DNA of 64,000 bases from Nitrospinota bacterium. GTDB lineage: Bacteria; Nitrospinota_A; UBA7883; JACRLM01. Location of the stretch: positions 189,834 to 253,833 of the forward strand of contig JACQXA010000001.1 in NCBI GenBank assembly GCA_016208975.1, in the 5' to 3' direction. The translations under genes were made by a program, and so were the position numbers. Shown one piece after another: positions 47,951 to 55,818 of the stretch. Under the pieces are notes generated by a model that saw nothing but the letters and a program-made list of their open reading frames with translations, ran no database searches and was not told the origin of the DNA. The first letter of the stretch is position 1, and every line of letters starts with the position of its first letter.

Positions 47951-49114
47951 ATGAATGCAAGCGAGACGGTGAAAAAATCCGTGCCCCTGTCCATAAACCC
48001 CTCCGCGTGCATTGATGTGCGCGCAGAGTCCCGCGTATGCGGAGCGTGCGTGGATATTTGCCCTGAAGAATGCCTGAAAATATCAGGCCGGTCGGCCCAA
48101 GTGGACAGCGCGTCCTGCGTGGAATGCGGTTTGTGCGTAACAGCATGCCCCTCTTCGGCCGTTTCTTTAGGATCTTATCTGGAGGGGCGGATCGCCGACA
48201 TAATAGATATGGAGATTTCACGTTCTCCAACGGTTTCCCTCTATTGCTCAAAAACGGCGTACTCCGGGGGGGAGAGGCAAAAAGGCTTGTTCCACTGCCT
48301 TGGCGTCCTCGGCGCTGGCAGGCTTGTCAACATGGTCATGTCCGAAGCCGAATCCGTTACGCTTAACGGGGCCTGCCGGAAATGTGTCATTGTTAATGGG
48401 GAGCGGCAGATACAACAAGCCGTGGATATGGCCAATAACACCACCGAAAAGCTGGGCCGTGGCCGTTGTATCCGGTTCGACGCCTGCGCCCCTGAAAATG
48501 TCAGGGAAAAGGAGATTGCGGAGGCCTCGTCCCGGCGTGGTTTTCTTTTCGGCATGGCAAGGATGGCGGCGAAACAGGCGGTGTCGAAAATAAAAGTTTA
48601 TAACACCTCCGAAACCTCCAATGGAAAACTTGCGCCAATACCTCTGCCCACGCGCAAACGCATGCTGAACACCATCGTTAAAAACGCCGGGCCGATGCAA
48701 TTTGCGTTCACCGAAAGCGATTCACCCTTTAGGTTAATAAGAATATCCAGCAGTTGCGTCTTGTGCAATGCTTGTTCAACCTATTGCCCCACAGGAGCCC
48801 TTACTTTAAGGGATTATCCGGACCGGGTGGCGTTGGAGTTAACTTCCGCATCCTGCGTAAAATGCCAGGGTTGCGCGAAATTATGCCCTGAAAACGCCAT
48901 AAGCTACGCGGACGGGTTCAGCGCGGAGGAAGCGCTGGCGGAGCGTCCTGCGCTAATGGCGGAAAAGGGCAAAGCCCAATGCGTTACATGTCAGAAACCT
49001 TTCATACCATCTTCTGACGGGCAGGCCCAATGCCAGGGATGCATGAAAGTGGACAAGTTTCAGAGCCATCTTTTTTCCATGTATATCAATAACAGGAGGA
49101 GTCATGAAAGCTAA
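47951..49114 (+). CDS. polyferredoxin with divergent MvhD/FlpD-like middle and C-terminal zinc knuckle
   Basis: 387 residues, no signal peptide, so cytoplasmic. N-terminal pair of clusters: C-x9-CGACVDICP and CVECGLCVTACP (residues about 17-70). The middle (about 95-190) has spaced Cys (LYCSKT, FHCLG, GACRKCVIVNGER), loosely like hydrogenase FeS subunits of the MvhD/FlpD type but not convincingly. C-terminal pair: CVLCNACSTYCP and CVKCQGCAKLCP. It ends with CVTC...CQGC, a zinc ribbon. It may feed electrons for, or help assemble, the exported enzyme. It overlaps the cytochrome gene by 11 bp. Confidence 0.85.
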   Translation: MNASETVKKSVPLSINPSACIDVRAESRVCGACVDICPEECLKISGRSAQVDSASCVECGLCVTACPSSAVSLGSYLEGRIADIIDMEISRSPTVSLYCSKTAYSGGERQKGLFHCLGVLGAGRLVNMVMSEAESVTLNGACRKCVIVNGERQIQQAVDMANNTTEKLGRGRCIRFDACAPENVREKEIAEASSRRGFLFGMARMAAKQAVSKIKVYNTSETSNGKLAPIPLPTRKRMLNTIVKNAGPMQFAFTESDSPFRLIRISSSCVLCNACSTYCPTGALTLRDYPDRVALELTSASCVKCQGCAKLCPENAISYADGFSAEEALAERPALMAEKGKAQCVTCQKPFIPSSDGQAQCQGCMKVDKFQSHLFSMYINNRRSHES

Positions 49115-49706
49115 GCTTATAGCGGGGGTGGTAATAAGTTTTTTCATGGTGGTGGGATACGCCGCCCTGGCTTCCGCTAAAAATCCGCAATATACGGGCA
49201 ACACAGGATGCAAATGTCACAAGCAGGAGCAGGACGAATGGGCCAAAAGCCCGCACGGCAAGGCATTCGAGGCCCTTATCGCCAGCAAGCGCTCCAAGTC
49301 GCAGAACCTCGCGATGAAAAACGCGAAGCTGGACTACAAGAAAGACTACGACAAGGACGATAAGTGTCTCAAGTGCCATACGGTCGGCTATAGCTCCCCA
49401 GGTGGGTACGAAGATGATAAAAGCGCCGCGGACCTTAAAAACGTCGGTTGCGAGATGTGCCACGGCGCCGGTTCCGAATACAGGAACCTCCATAAAGAAA
49501 AAGAGGAGACTTTTACAAGAACGGAAGCCAAGGCAGGTGGAGCGACTTACGGATCCGAGGACAAGGGCGTATGCTTAAAATGCCACGATCACAAGGACTC
49601 ACCTTTCAATTCGAAGACCGACAAGAAGTACGCCTTCAGCCATAGTGAGATGATCAAGCTGGAGAAGGCGTGGCACAAGATTTATCCGATCAAGTTCAAA
49701 CATTGA
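49104..49706 (+). CDS. multiheme cytochrome c (c554-like), one CxCH site
   Basis: 200 residues with signal peptide (LIAGVVISFFMVVGYAALASA). Heme sites: GCKCHKQEQDEW, which is CxCH with one residue fewer than the usual CxxCH, then CLKCH, CEMCH and CLKCH. The context CHKQEQDEWAKSPHGKAFEAL is that of c554-like cytochromes, where relatives have CKKCH. It is thus a probable tetraheme protein with one abnormal or lost attachment site. As the last gene of the second molybdoenzyme operon it likely accepts electrons from or donates to the enzyme in the periplasm. Confidence 0.9.
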   Translation: MKAKLIAGVVISFFMVVGYAALASAKNPQYTGNTGCKCHKQEQDEWAKSPHGKAFEALIASKRSKSQNLAMKNAKLDYKKDYDKDDKCLKCHTVGYSSPGGYEDDKSAADLKNVGCEMCHGAGSEYRNLHKEKEETFTRTEAKAGGATYGSEDKGVCLKCHDHKDSPFNSKTDKKYAFSHSEMIKLEKAWHKIYPIKFKH

Positions 49707-49714
49707 TCCCTTCG

Positions 49715-49746
49715 CTCCGCCGGTGGCATAAAAACTGCCGGCGGAG
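49715..49746. terminator. bidirectional hairpin between convergent genes
   Basis: CTCCGCCGG and CCGGCGGAG, a perfect 9-bp stem with a 14-nt loop, lies 9 bp after the cytochrome stop and 12 bp beyond the stop of the convergent dioxygenase gene. T-runs are weak on both sides. Confidence 0.65.
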
Positions 49747-49757
49747 GAAAATCAACC

Positions 49758-50525
49758 TCACGAAAACATCACGCACAGCCTGCTCAAAGATCCGTACTCA
49801 AAACCGTCCACTGGGAACGACACCTTGGAACCACTTCCCGCCGCCCCCATGGCCACCAGCAATGGGGTGAAATGGTCATCGGTTGGATGGCACATGCGGT
49901 AATGTGGAGCGGTTGCGTAATTTGAAATGGCGGTCACATCCCGGTTATGCAGTTTTAGTTTCAACCATTCTATAAACTCCACAGCCCATTGGTGAGGTGG
50001 AGATTTACCGGAAAAATCCAGCGCGGAAAGGTTATGGGTAAGGTTTCCGCTGATAAATATCGTCACCCCATCATCGCGCAATGGCGCCAGAGCCCCGCCA
50101 AGCTTTAGAAGCTCCGATGAAGGATAACCACCGGGCATGGAGACCGGTAGCACAGGCACATCCGCATTGGGGTACATATGCAACAGTGGAACCCAAACCC
50201 CATGATCCAGCCCACGCTCGCTGTTTTCGGCGACCTCGAATTTCCCTTTAAGAAACTGCCGGGTCTTTTCAGCCAGTTCCGGAGCGCCAGGCGCTGGATA
50301 ATCCATTTCATATAGCTCTTGGGGGAAACCGTAATAATCATGAATGACCGGCGCTCGTTCAGTGGCTCCTATCACAAGGGATTTTGTAAGCCAATGGGAT
50401 GAAATCGCCAATATTCCCTTGGGTTTTGGGAACATTCCAGCCCAGGCGGCGTAATCTTTCCCCTTCTCCCTGTCCAGCGCCAGCAATGGCGATCCGTGGG
50501 CGGCGAATAAAACTGGCTGTCTCAT
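49758..50525 (-). CDS. DODA-type extradiol dioxygenase (LigB/YgiD family)
   Basis: 255 residues. FAAHGSPLLALD (first metal His), ISSHWLTKS (second), then VIHDYYGFPQELYEMDYPAPG, GLDHGVWVPLLHMYPNADVPVLPVSM and ISGNLTHNL, and near the end PTDDHFTPLLVAMGAA with the last His. These match 4,5-DOPA dioxygenase-like enzymes such as YgiD, which open catechol rings with a divalent metal. Monocistronic, own short upstream region. The natural substrate is unknown. Confidence 0.93.
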   Translation of the reverse strand: MRQPVLFAAHGSPLLALDREKGKDYAAWAGMFPKPKGILAISSHWLTKSLVIGATERAPVIHDYYGFPQELYEMDYPAPGAPELAEKTRQFLKGKFEVAENSERGLDHGVWVPLLHMYPNADVPVLPVSMPGGYPSSELLKLGGALAPLRDDGVTIFISGNLTHNLSALDFSGKSPPHQWAVEFIEWLKLKLHNRDVTAISNYATAPHYRMCHPTDDHFTPLLVAMGAAGSGSKVSFPVDGFEYGSLSRLCVMFS

Positions 50526-50663
50526 AACGTCTCCGCTCCGCTTATACCTTCCATTTAGATGTTAATCCCTTAAGACAGGTTCTCCATCAAAATGGTAATG
50601 GGAGCTGGAACGGTTGGCGGAAAGTGGGAAAGTTCAACCAGTGTAAAGGAGCGTGGCGCCAGA

Positions 50664-52124
50664 TTAGAGCGCCGGTTTTTTCCCAGCGATTCCGGTTTTT
50701 TTCTCCAGCGCCCGGGCGGCGCGGAGGATGGTGGGTTCGTCAAAAAATTTGCCGAACATCTGGACGCCGATAGGCAGACCCTCCGCAGTAAATCCGCAGG
50801 GCGCGGAAAGGCCAGGGATGCCCGCCAGGTTGCAGTTGATGGTGAAAATATCCGAAAGGTACATCTGCAACGGATCGTCCGCTTTCTCCCCTATGCCAAA
50901 GGCGGCGGTGGGAGTGGTGGGCGCCATGATTATGTCCACATCGGCGAAGGCGTTCACAAAATCGTTCTTTATAAGGGTACGCACTTTCTGGGCCTTCAGA
51001 TAATACGCGTCGTAATAACCGGAAGACAGGGCGTAAGTGCCCAGCATAATCCTGCGTTTCACTTCGGGCCCAAACCCTTCGCCCCGGGTTTTCTTGTACA
51101 TTTCCATCAGGCCTTCGGCCCCTTCTGCGCGATAGCCATACTTCACGCCGTCGTACCGGGCCAGGTTAGCCGAAGCCTCCGCCGGAGCCAGCACGTAATA
51201 TGTTGGAATGCCATATTTGGAATGGGGCAGGGAAACGGTTTTCACCCTGGCCCCTTCGGCTTCCAGCGATTTTATGGCGGCGCGGACGGATTCTTCCACC
51301 GCGGGATCCATCCCTTTCACGAAATACTCTTCCGGCACGCCAATCACAAGCCCATCAACACCTTTCTCCAGATCCGCCGTGTAATCCGGCGCCGGAAGGT
51401 TGGCGCTGGTGGAGTCCATGGAATCGTGCCCGGCGATGGCGTTCATGAGAATGGCGCAGTCGGTAACATCCTTGGTCATGGGGCCAACCTGGTCCAGCGA
51501 CGAGGCGAAAGCCACCAGCCCGAACCGGGAAACCCTGCCATAAGTCGGTTTTAACCCCACGATGCCGCACAGCGCCGCAGGCTGGCGGATAGAACCGCCG
51601 GTGTCCGACCCTAATGACGCGGCGCACAAATCAGCCGCTACCGCCGCAGATGAGCCGCCTGAAGAGCCACCGGGTATTTTGGTGATGTCCCATGGATTTT
51701 TTGAGGGGCCGAAATGGCTGTTCTCGGTGGAGGAACCCATGGCGAACTCGTCCATGTTGGTTTTACCGAGGATAACCGCCCCAGCCTCTTTGAGCTTTCG
51801 TATCACAAACGCGTCGTAAGGGGGAACGAAACCCTCCAGCATTTTCGACGAGCAGGTGGTGCGAAGCCCATTGGTGGCCAGCACGTCTTTAATCCCCAGC
51901 GGCGCGCCTAAAAGCGCCCCCTTCTCCCCTTTCGCCCGGCGCTCATCGGCGGCTTTGGCCTGCCTTATGGCGCCATCTGCGTCCACCGTAACATAGGCTT
52001 TTATTTTGCCGTCCAGGGCGTTTATCCGGTCCAGATACGCCTGGGTGGCCTGCTGGCTTGTGATTTCACCCTTGTCCATTAGGGCGCCAAGCTCTTTTAA
52101 TGTGAGGGAGCAGATGTCTGCCAT
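50664..52124 (-). CDS. gatA: glutamyl/aspartyl-tRNA amidotransferase subunit A
   Basis: 486 residues, full length. Amidase signature with the Ser-cisSer-Lys triad: IKDVLATNG (Lys), [15 protein letters not shown] (cis-Ser region) and [18 protein letters not shown] (nucleophile Ser). Later [24 protein letters not shown], typical of GatA. It releases ammonia from glutamine for amidation of misacylated Glu-tRNA(Gln) or Asp-tRNA(Asn). It follows gatC by 3 bp; gatB is not in the window. Confidence 0.97.
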   Translation of the reverse strand: MADICSLTLKELGALMDKGEITSQQATQAYLDRINALDGKIKAYVTVDADGAIRQAKAADERRAKGEKGALLGAPLGIKDVLATNGLRTTCSSKMLEGFVPPYDAFVIRKLKEAGAVILGKTNMDEFAMGSSTENSHFGPSKNPWDITKIPGGSSGGSSAAVAADLCAASLGSDTGGSIRQPAALCGIVGLKPTYGRVSRFGLVAFASSLDQVGPMTKDVTDCAILMNAIAGHDSMDSTSANLPAPDYTADLEKGVDGLVIGVPEEYFVKGMDPAVEESVRAAIKSLEAEGARVKTVSLPHSKYGIPTYYVLAPAEASANLARYDGVKYGYRAEGAEGLMEMYKKTRGEGFGPEVKRRIMLGTYALSSGYYDAYYLKAQKVRTLIKNDFVNAFADVDIIMAPTTPTAAFGIGEKADDPLQMYLSDIFTINCNLAGIPGLSAPCGFTAEGLPIGVQMFGKFFDEPTILRAARALEKKTGIAGKKPAL

Positions 52125-52127
52125 AAA

Positions 52128-52415
52128 TCAGTCCAGCACCTTGGGGACGCGGAAATGACCGTGATCCGCCGAAGGGGCGTTCTTCTCCCACAACCCGGCT
52201 TCAAACGGCTGGGCCATCTTGTCTTCGCGGAAGACGTTCTTCAAATCCAGCGCATGGGAAGTGGGTTCCACGGCGGAGGTGTCCAGCTCGTTCAACTGGC
52301 TGATATAGTCCAGAATGGCGGACAGCTGGGCGCCGTACCGCTCTTCATCCTCCGGCGTGAGAGCCAGCCGGGCCAATGTGGCCACGTGCCGCGTCTCTTT
52401 CAGGGAAAGCGACAT
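52128..52415 (-). CDS. gatC: glutamyl/aspartyl-tRNA amidotransferase subunit C
   Basis: 95 residues: HVATLARLALTPEDEERYGAQLSAILDYISQLNELDTSAVEPTSHAL then NVFREDK, all classical GatC. It wraps around and stabilises the GatA-GatB complex. Its ribosome-binding site, AAGAGGT, is formed by the last codons of a 23-codon basic ORF directly upstream, so translation of the two is probably linked. Confidence 0.96.
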   Translation of the reverse strand: MSLSLKETRHVATLARLALTPEDEERYGAQLSAILDYISQLNELDTSAVEPTSHALDLKNVFREDKMAQPFEAGLWEKNAPSADHGHFRVPKVLD

Positions 52416-52420
52416 CCCGG

Positions 52421-52492
52421 TTACCTCTTGTGGGTGGACTTTTTGCTTCTCCAGCGCCTTTTAAGCTTCTTTTTCCTGGTAGGGCTAGCCAT
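52421..52492 (-). CDS. 23-residue highly basic micro-ORF upstream of gatC
   Basis: ATG at 52492, stop TAA at 52421-52423, 5 bp before gatC. The product starts MASPTRKKKLKRRWRSKKST and is about half Lys and Arg, resembling small ribosome-associated or RNA-binding peptides. A GGAG lies 11 nt before the ATG, slightly far. The last codons AAG AGG TAA double as the gatC ribosome-binding site. It could be a genuine small protein or a leader peptide whose translation controls gatCA; the run of Lys/Arg codons fits either. Confidence 0.45.
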   Translation of the reverse strand: MASPTRKKKLKRRWRSKKSTHKR

Positions 52493-52588
52493 TTTGCGCA
52501 ACACTCCAAATCTAATTTAATGAAGTTGATTAATTTAGCATTTTAGGGGAACGGGTGACAAGAAAAATAAGCTTTTCGCCGCCAGCCG

Positions 52589-54127
52589 CTATTTTTTATC
52601 CAGTATCCTCCGGGCCTTATCCGCGCAGAAATTGCCGCCGATTATCACTCCCGACAGACCGCCGCCGGGCAGGCCCCAGGCCGAGGATATAAGAAGGTTG
52701 TCCACGCCCGGGATGGATATGGGGCGTGACATCATGTCCTGCCCAACCGTTTGGGCGAAACCGTAAAACACCCCTTTGGGATTTCCGGTATATCTTTTAA
52801 TGGTCACCGGCGTGGCCACTTCGGAATAGATAACCAGCTCTTTTGCGCCGGGCACAAGCTTGTCCAGCCGGTCTATAAATATACGGGCCACCTCGTCTTT
52901 CTTCGCCTTATACTCTTCCCGGCTCAAACCCTCCCAATTGGAAATATCATCCCCAATAGCGATGGAACCCACGCTTTTCCCCTCCGGCGCCAGGCCGGAA
53001 TCTATCATCCCGTATTCCACGAAGGCGTAACTTTTCGATTTATAGTCCGCGTTTCTGCTGTCTTCCTTTATCTGTTTTATGCTGTCCACCGTGTCGCCGC
53101 ACACGAATGTGGAATAGCACTTGTTCCCAATCCCTTTTAGCGGGCGGCTGAATCCAAGGAAAACGATGGTGGCGGAACCCGGTAACGCCATGGCCCCCAT
53201 ACGCGCCTTGAACTTTTCGTTCCTGTAATCTGGCATCATATGGTTTATCAGGTTTGGCAAAGGCAGGTTGGCGATAACCACATCCGCTTCGGCGAATATT
53301 TCCTTGTGTCTCTCAGGATGGGTTTTGGATGTTTTCCGGTACTTTACGCCGGTGGCTCGCCCATTTTCCAAAACCACCCTGGTCACCTCATTGCGGGTCA
53401 ACACCTCGCCGCCATTGTCCGTTATCACCTTGGCCATGGCGTTGGACAGTTGCTGGGAGCCACCTTTTATGTAATGGCCGCCGCCGGAAAAATAGCTTCC
53501 CTGCGCCACGCCGTAATACACCATGCCCAACTCATACGGATCATCGTGATAATAGCCCACATTCGCCATGAGTATTAACTTGAGGTCCTCATCACTGATA
53601 ATTGAGTCCACAAAACTCCCCACGTCTTTTTTCATGTAGCGGAATATGTGGTAATACCAGAACGGGAAATAGAACGGCAGTCTTAACAGTAATCTCCATG
53701 GCTCCATTGGTATTGTGGCCATCCATGCGCCCATGTCAGAGATGACCCTGAAGAATTTTTCAATGCCTTTATGTTCTCGGGGGAACTGCTTTATCAGCTT
53801 CGCGGCGGCGGCCTCCACGTTGTCTGGCATCACGAAATCCAGGGATCCCTTAACCACCCGGTAAAACTCCGGCACGCGAATAAACTCCACGCTGGAAGAG
53901 ATGCCCAGCTCATTAATAATAGCGGGTTTGATGTCATTTTTATCCAGCCCGTCCATTTCATGCAGAGTGGCCTCCACCAGCAGGTCTTTCCGGCGGAACG
54001 TGACGGCGCACCCGCCCACAACGTTGTGCTTTTCCACCAGCAACACCTTCTTACCACGCTTGGCCAGAATTGCGCCCGCTGTAAGCCCTCCCAGCCCTCC
54101 CCCGGCCACTACCACGTCGTATTTCAT
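52589..54127 (-). CDS. CrtI/retinol-saturase-like FAD-dependent oxidoreductase
   Basis: 512 residues. N-terminal FAD-binding DVVVAGGGLGGLTAGAILAKRGKKVLLVEKH with the second Gly motif, VGGCAVTF, then a long substrate region with hydrophobic segments, and the C-terminal VDNLLISSAWGLPGGGLSGVIIGG typical of phytoene desaturase-type and all-trans-retinol 13,14-reductase-like enzymes. A carotenoid, isoprenoid or lipid substrate is possible, but no other carotenoid gene is near. It lies 10 bp downstream of the gene at 54138, so the two form an operon. Confidence 0.9.
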   Translation of the reverse strand: MKYDVVVAGGGLGGLTAGAILAKRGKKVLLVEKHNVVGGCAVTFRRKDLLVEATLHEMDGLDKNDIKPAIINELGISSSVEFIRVPEFYRVVKGSLDFVMPDNVEAAAAKLIKQFPREHKGIEKFFRVISDMGAWMATIPMEPWRLLLRLPFYFPFWYYHIFRYMKKDVGSFVDSIISDEDLKLILMANVGYYHDDPYELGMVYYGVAQGSYFSGGGHYIKGGSQQLSNAMAKVITDNGGEVLTRNEVTRVVLENGRATGVKYRKTSKTHPERHKEIFAEADVVIANLPLPNLINHMMPDYRNEKFKARMGAMALPGSATIVFLGFSRPLKGIGNKCYSTFVCGDTVDSIKQIKEDSRNADYKSKSYAFVEYGMIDSGLAPEGKSVGSIAIGDDISNWEGLSREEYKAKKDEVARIFIDRLDKLVPGAKELVIYSEVATPVTIKRYTGNPKGVFYGFAQTVGQDMMSRPISIPGVDNLLISSAWGLPGGGLSGVIIGGNFCADKARRILDKK

Positions 54128-54137
54128 GACACTCCAG

Positions 54138-54911
54138 TCATTTGCCGTCCAGTTGGAACCGCTGATAGCGAAAAGCCCGGCGGGCCAATTGCGCCTGCCC
54201 TTTTATCTCCCTGCGTTCTTGCGCTTTTTTATCCTTGGGTATGGCGTAAATCAGATTTTCCTTCTTTTTCGGATCGAAAAAACCAATGTACCCGCCAGGT
54301 TTCACGCCGAAGGATTTAAGTGGCCTTCCCTTGTATAGCCTTCCGAGGAAATCGTTCCGCCCCCCAGGCTCATGCTCGCCGGTGAAATATAAAGGAAGGA
54401 GGAAGTTGGAGACCGGCACGCCATCTATCTTGTAATGCTCGGCCTGCACGGCGTCGCACAGCTCATACCAGAAAAACACCGACCTTTTCGGCTCGAAGGG
54501 GTGCGGCCCGGTCACCAGCAGGTTAACCTCCGGGTCTCCGATAAGCTCCAGAGCCTCGTGGGACAACGTTACAGACCAATCCTCCCCCACCATCTTTGCG
54601 ATGTTCGTGAACACATATCCGCACGGGACGCCACGGTTGTTCTTGTCATGGTATCCAATGGCGTTTTTCACTTTGCCCACGTCGTCCCACAGGTATATCA
54701 CCGCATCGCCGCGCATATCCCATGGCGTTTGTTTTTTGGGCTGGTTTCTACCGCTACGCCCCTCCAGCCTTAACGTGGCCCCGATGCTCCAGTAAGGCGC
54801 GAAGTCCTCGGCGATCTGTCGGTTTATAGCCCGGATAACGTTTAAAAGCTCTTCATCACTAACTGCGCCGCTAGTCTGATTGATGACGGAAATTATCATT
54901 CTCCCCCTCAT
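54138..54911 (-). CDS. unknown protein with SHEALELIGDP zincin-like motif
   Basis: 257 residues; an ATG at 54899 with GGGGGAGA before it is an alternative start. The most striking segment is WSVTLSHEALELIGDPEVN at about 115-133, a HExxE/HExLE-like motif followed by Asp, which could be a one-helix metal site. GYVFTNIAKM precedes and FFWYELCDAVQAEHYKIDG follows. The tail is very basic (KDKKAQERREIKGQAQLARR). No signal peptide. I do not recognise the family; a metallopeptidase-like or phage-type fold is only a possibility. It is first in the operon with the CrtI-like gene, behind an A/T-rich region. Confidence 0.7.
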   Translation of the reverse strand: MRGRMIISVINQTSGAVSDEELLNVIRAINRQIAEDFAPYWSIGATLRLEGRSGRNQPKKQTPWDMRGDAVIYLWDDVGKVKNAIGYHDKNNRGVPCGYVFTNIAKMVGEDWSVTLSHEALELIGDPEVNLLVTGPHPFEPKRSVFFWYELCDAVQAEHYKIDGVPVSNFLLPLYFTGEHEPGGRNDFLGRLYKGRPLKSFGVKPGGYIGFFDPKKKENLIYAIPKDKKAQERREIKGQAQLARRAFRYQRFQLDGK

Positions 54912-55014
54912 TTCCCCGATATGTTGGCTATTTTCGAGTAAAGTCAGCCTGTTGGATAAATAATATATTATTTTTTGATAATAAGTTCCCGGAACATGCG
55001 TGAATTAGCGGGGA

Positions 55015-55818
55015 TCAGCCCTTCAGCTTTTCTTCCAGGGAAGCTAGAGGAACGCCCAGGTCTTTTACGAACATGGTGGCGCATCTTACGTCCCCCACAT
55101 CCCGCGCATGATGAGCGTCGCTACCCATCACGAGCCTGCCGCCCCGGGCGATAACAGAGAGCGCCAAACGCTGATAGATTCCTCGCCATTTGGCGCTATC
55201 GGCGGTTTCGGAATTCCCTATAAGCCTCATGATATGTTCGTTCAGTTCCACAGCCACTCCGCAAAACGCGGCGGTAAAAGCCAACTCCTCCGCGGCGGCG
55301 ATAAAAAGATTGGAGAATAGGCTACCGTATATGAATATGTCGAAAGGATGCGTCAGAATATCCATTGCGCCTGTGCGCATCGCCCGGGTGGAAACATCCA
55401 CATAATATTCCAGTAGCAGGGTTAAACCGGCGGCCCGGCAAGACGCGCCGAACGCAGGTTCGGAATAACCCTGCTCGTTAAAAGCCGGATATAACTTCCA
55501 TGGCGCAAAACCGTGCACAGCGCCGGATACAGGCCCCCATTTTTCCGCGCCTCCCGTCTCAAGCGCCTTTATCGCGATGTTAGTCTCCAGAGAAAGCTCC
55601 ACACCCATCAAAAGTGTTACGCCGTATATCTTTTGATTGGCTGGCCTGGAAAACAGCCGTGGAAGATGCTCCGGACTGTATAGATGATCCACCACCGCCA
55701 CCTGGGCGATTTCTCTTGATAACGCGGTTTTTGCGATGTCCTCCAATTCGCTTTCAGAGTCTGGCGAGTATTTGGAATGAACGTGGCAATCAATTGGCGG
55801 CAAAGTCACGAATGACAT
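55015..55818 (-). CDS. PHP-domain metal-dependent hydrolase
   Basis: 267 residues from the ATG at 55818; the frame extends upstream inside the radical SAM gene. PHP signatures: PPIDCHVHSKYSPDSE (HxH metal site), VAVVDHLYSPEHL, LLMGVELSLE, TGAMDILTHPFDIF and VMGSDAHHARDVG (SDAH). These are the four conserved motifs of the histidinol-phosphatase/polymerase PHP family, which hydrolyse phosphoesters with three metals. It overlaps the preceding radical SAM gene by 13 bp and is the last gene of the large minus-strand operon. Confidence 0.9.
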   Translation of the reverse strand: MSFVTLPPIDCHVHSKYSPDSESELEDIAKTALSREIAQVAVVDHLYSPEHLPRLFSRPANQKIYGVTLLMGVELSLETNIAIKALETGGAEKWGPVSGAVHGFAPWKLYPAFNEQGYSEPAFGASCRAAGLTLLLEYYVDVSTRAMRTGAMDILTHPFDIFIYGSLFSNLFIAAAEELAFTAAFCGVAVELNEHIMRLIGNSETADSAKWRGIYQRLALSVIARGGRLVMGSDAHHARDVGDVRCATMFVKDLGVPLASLEEKLKG

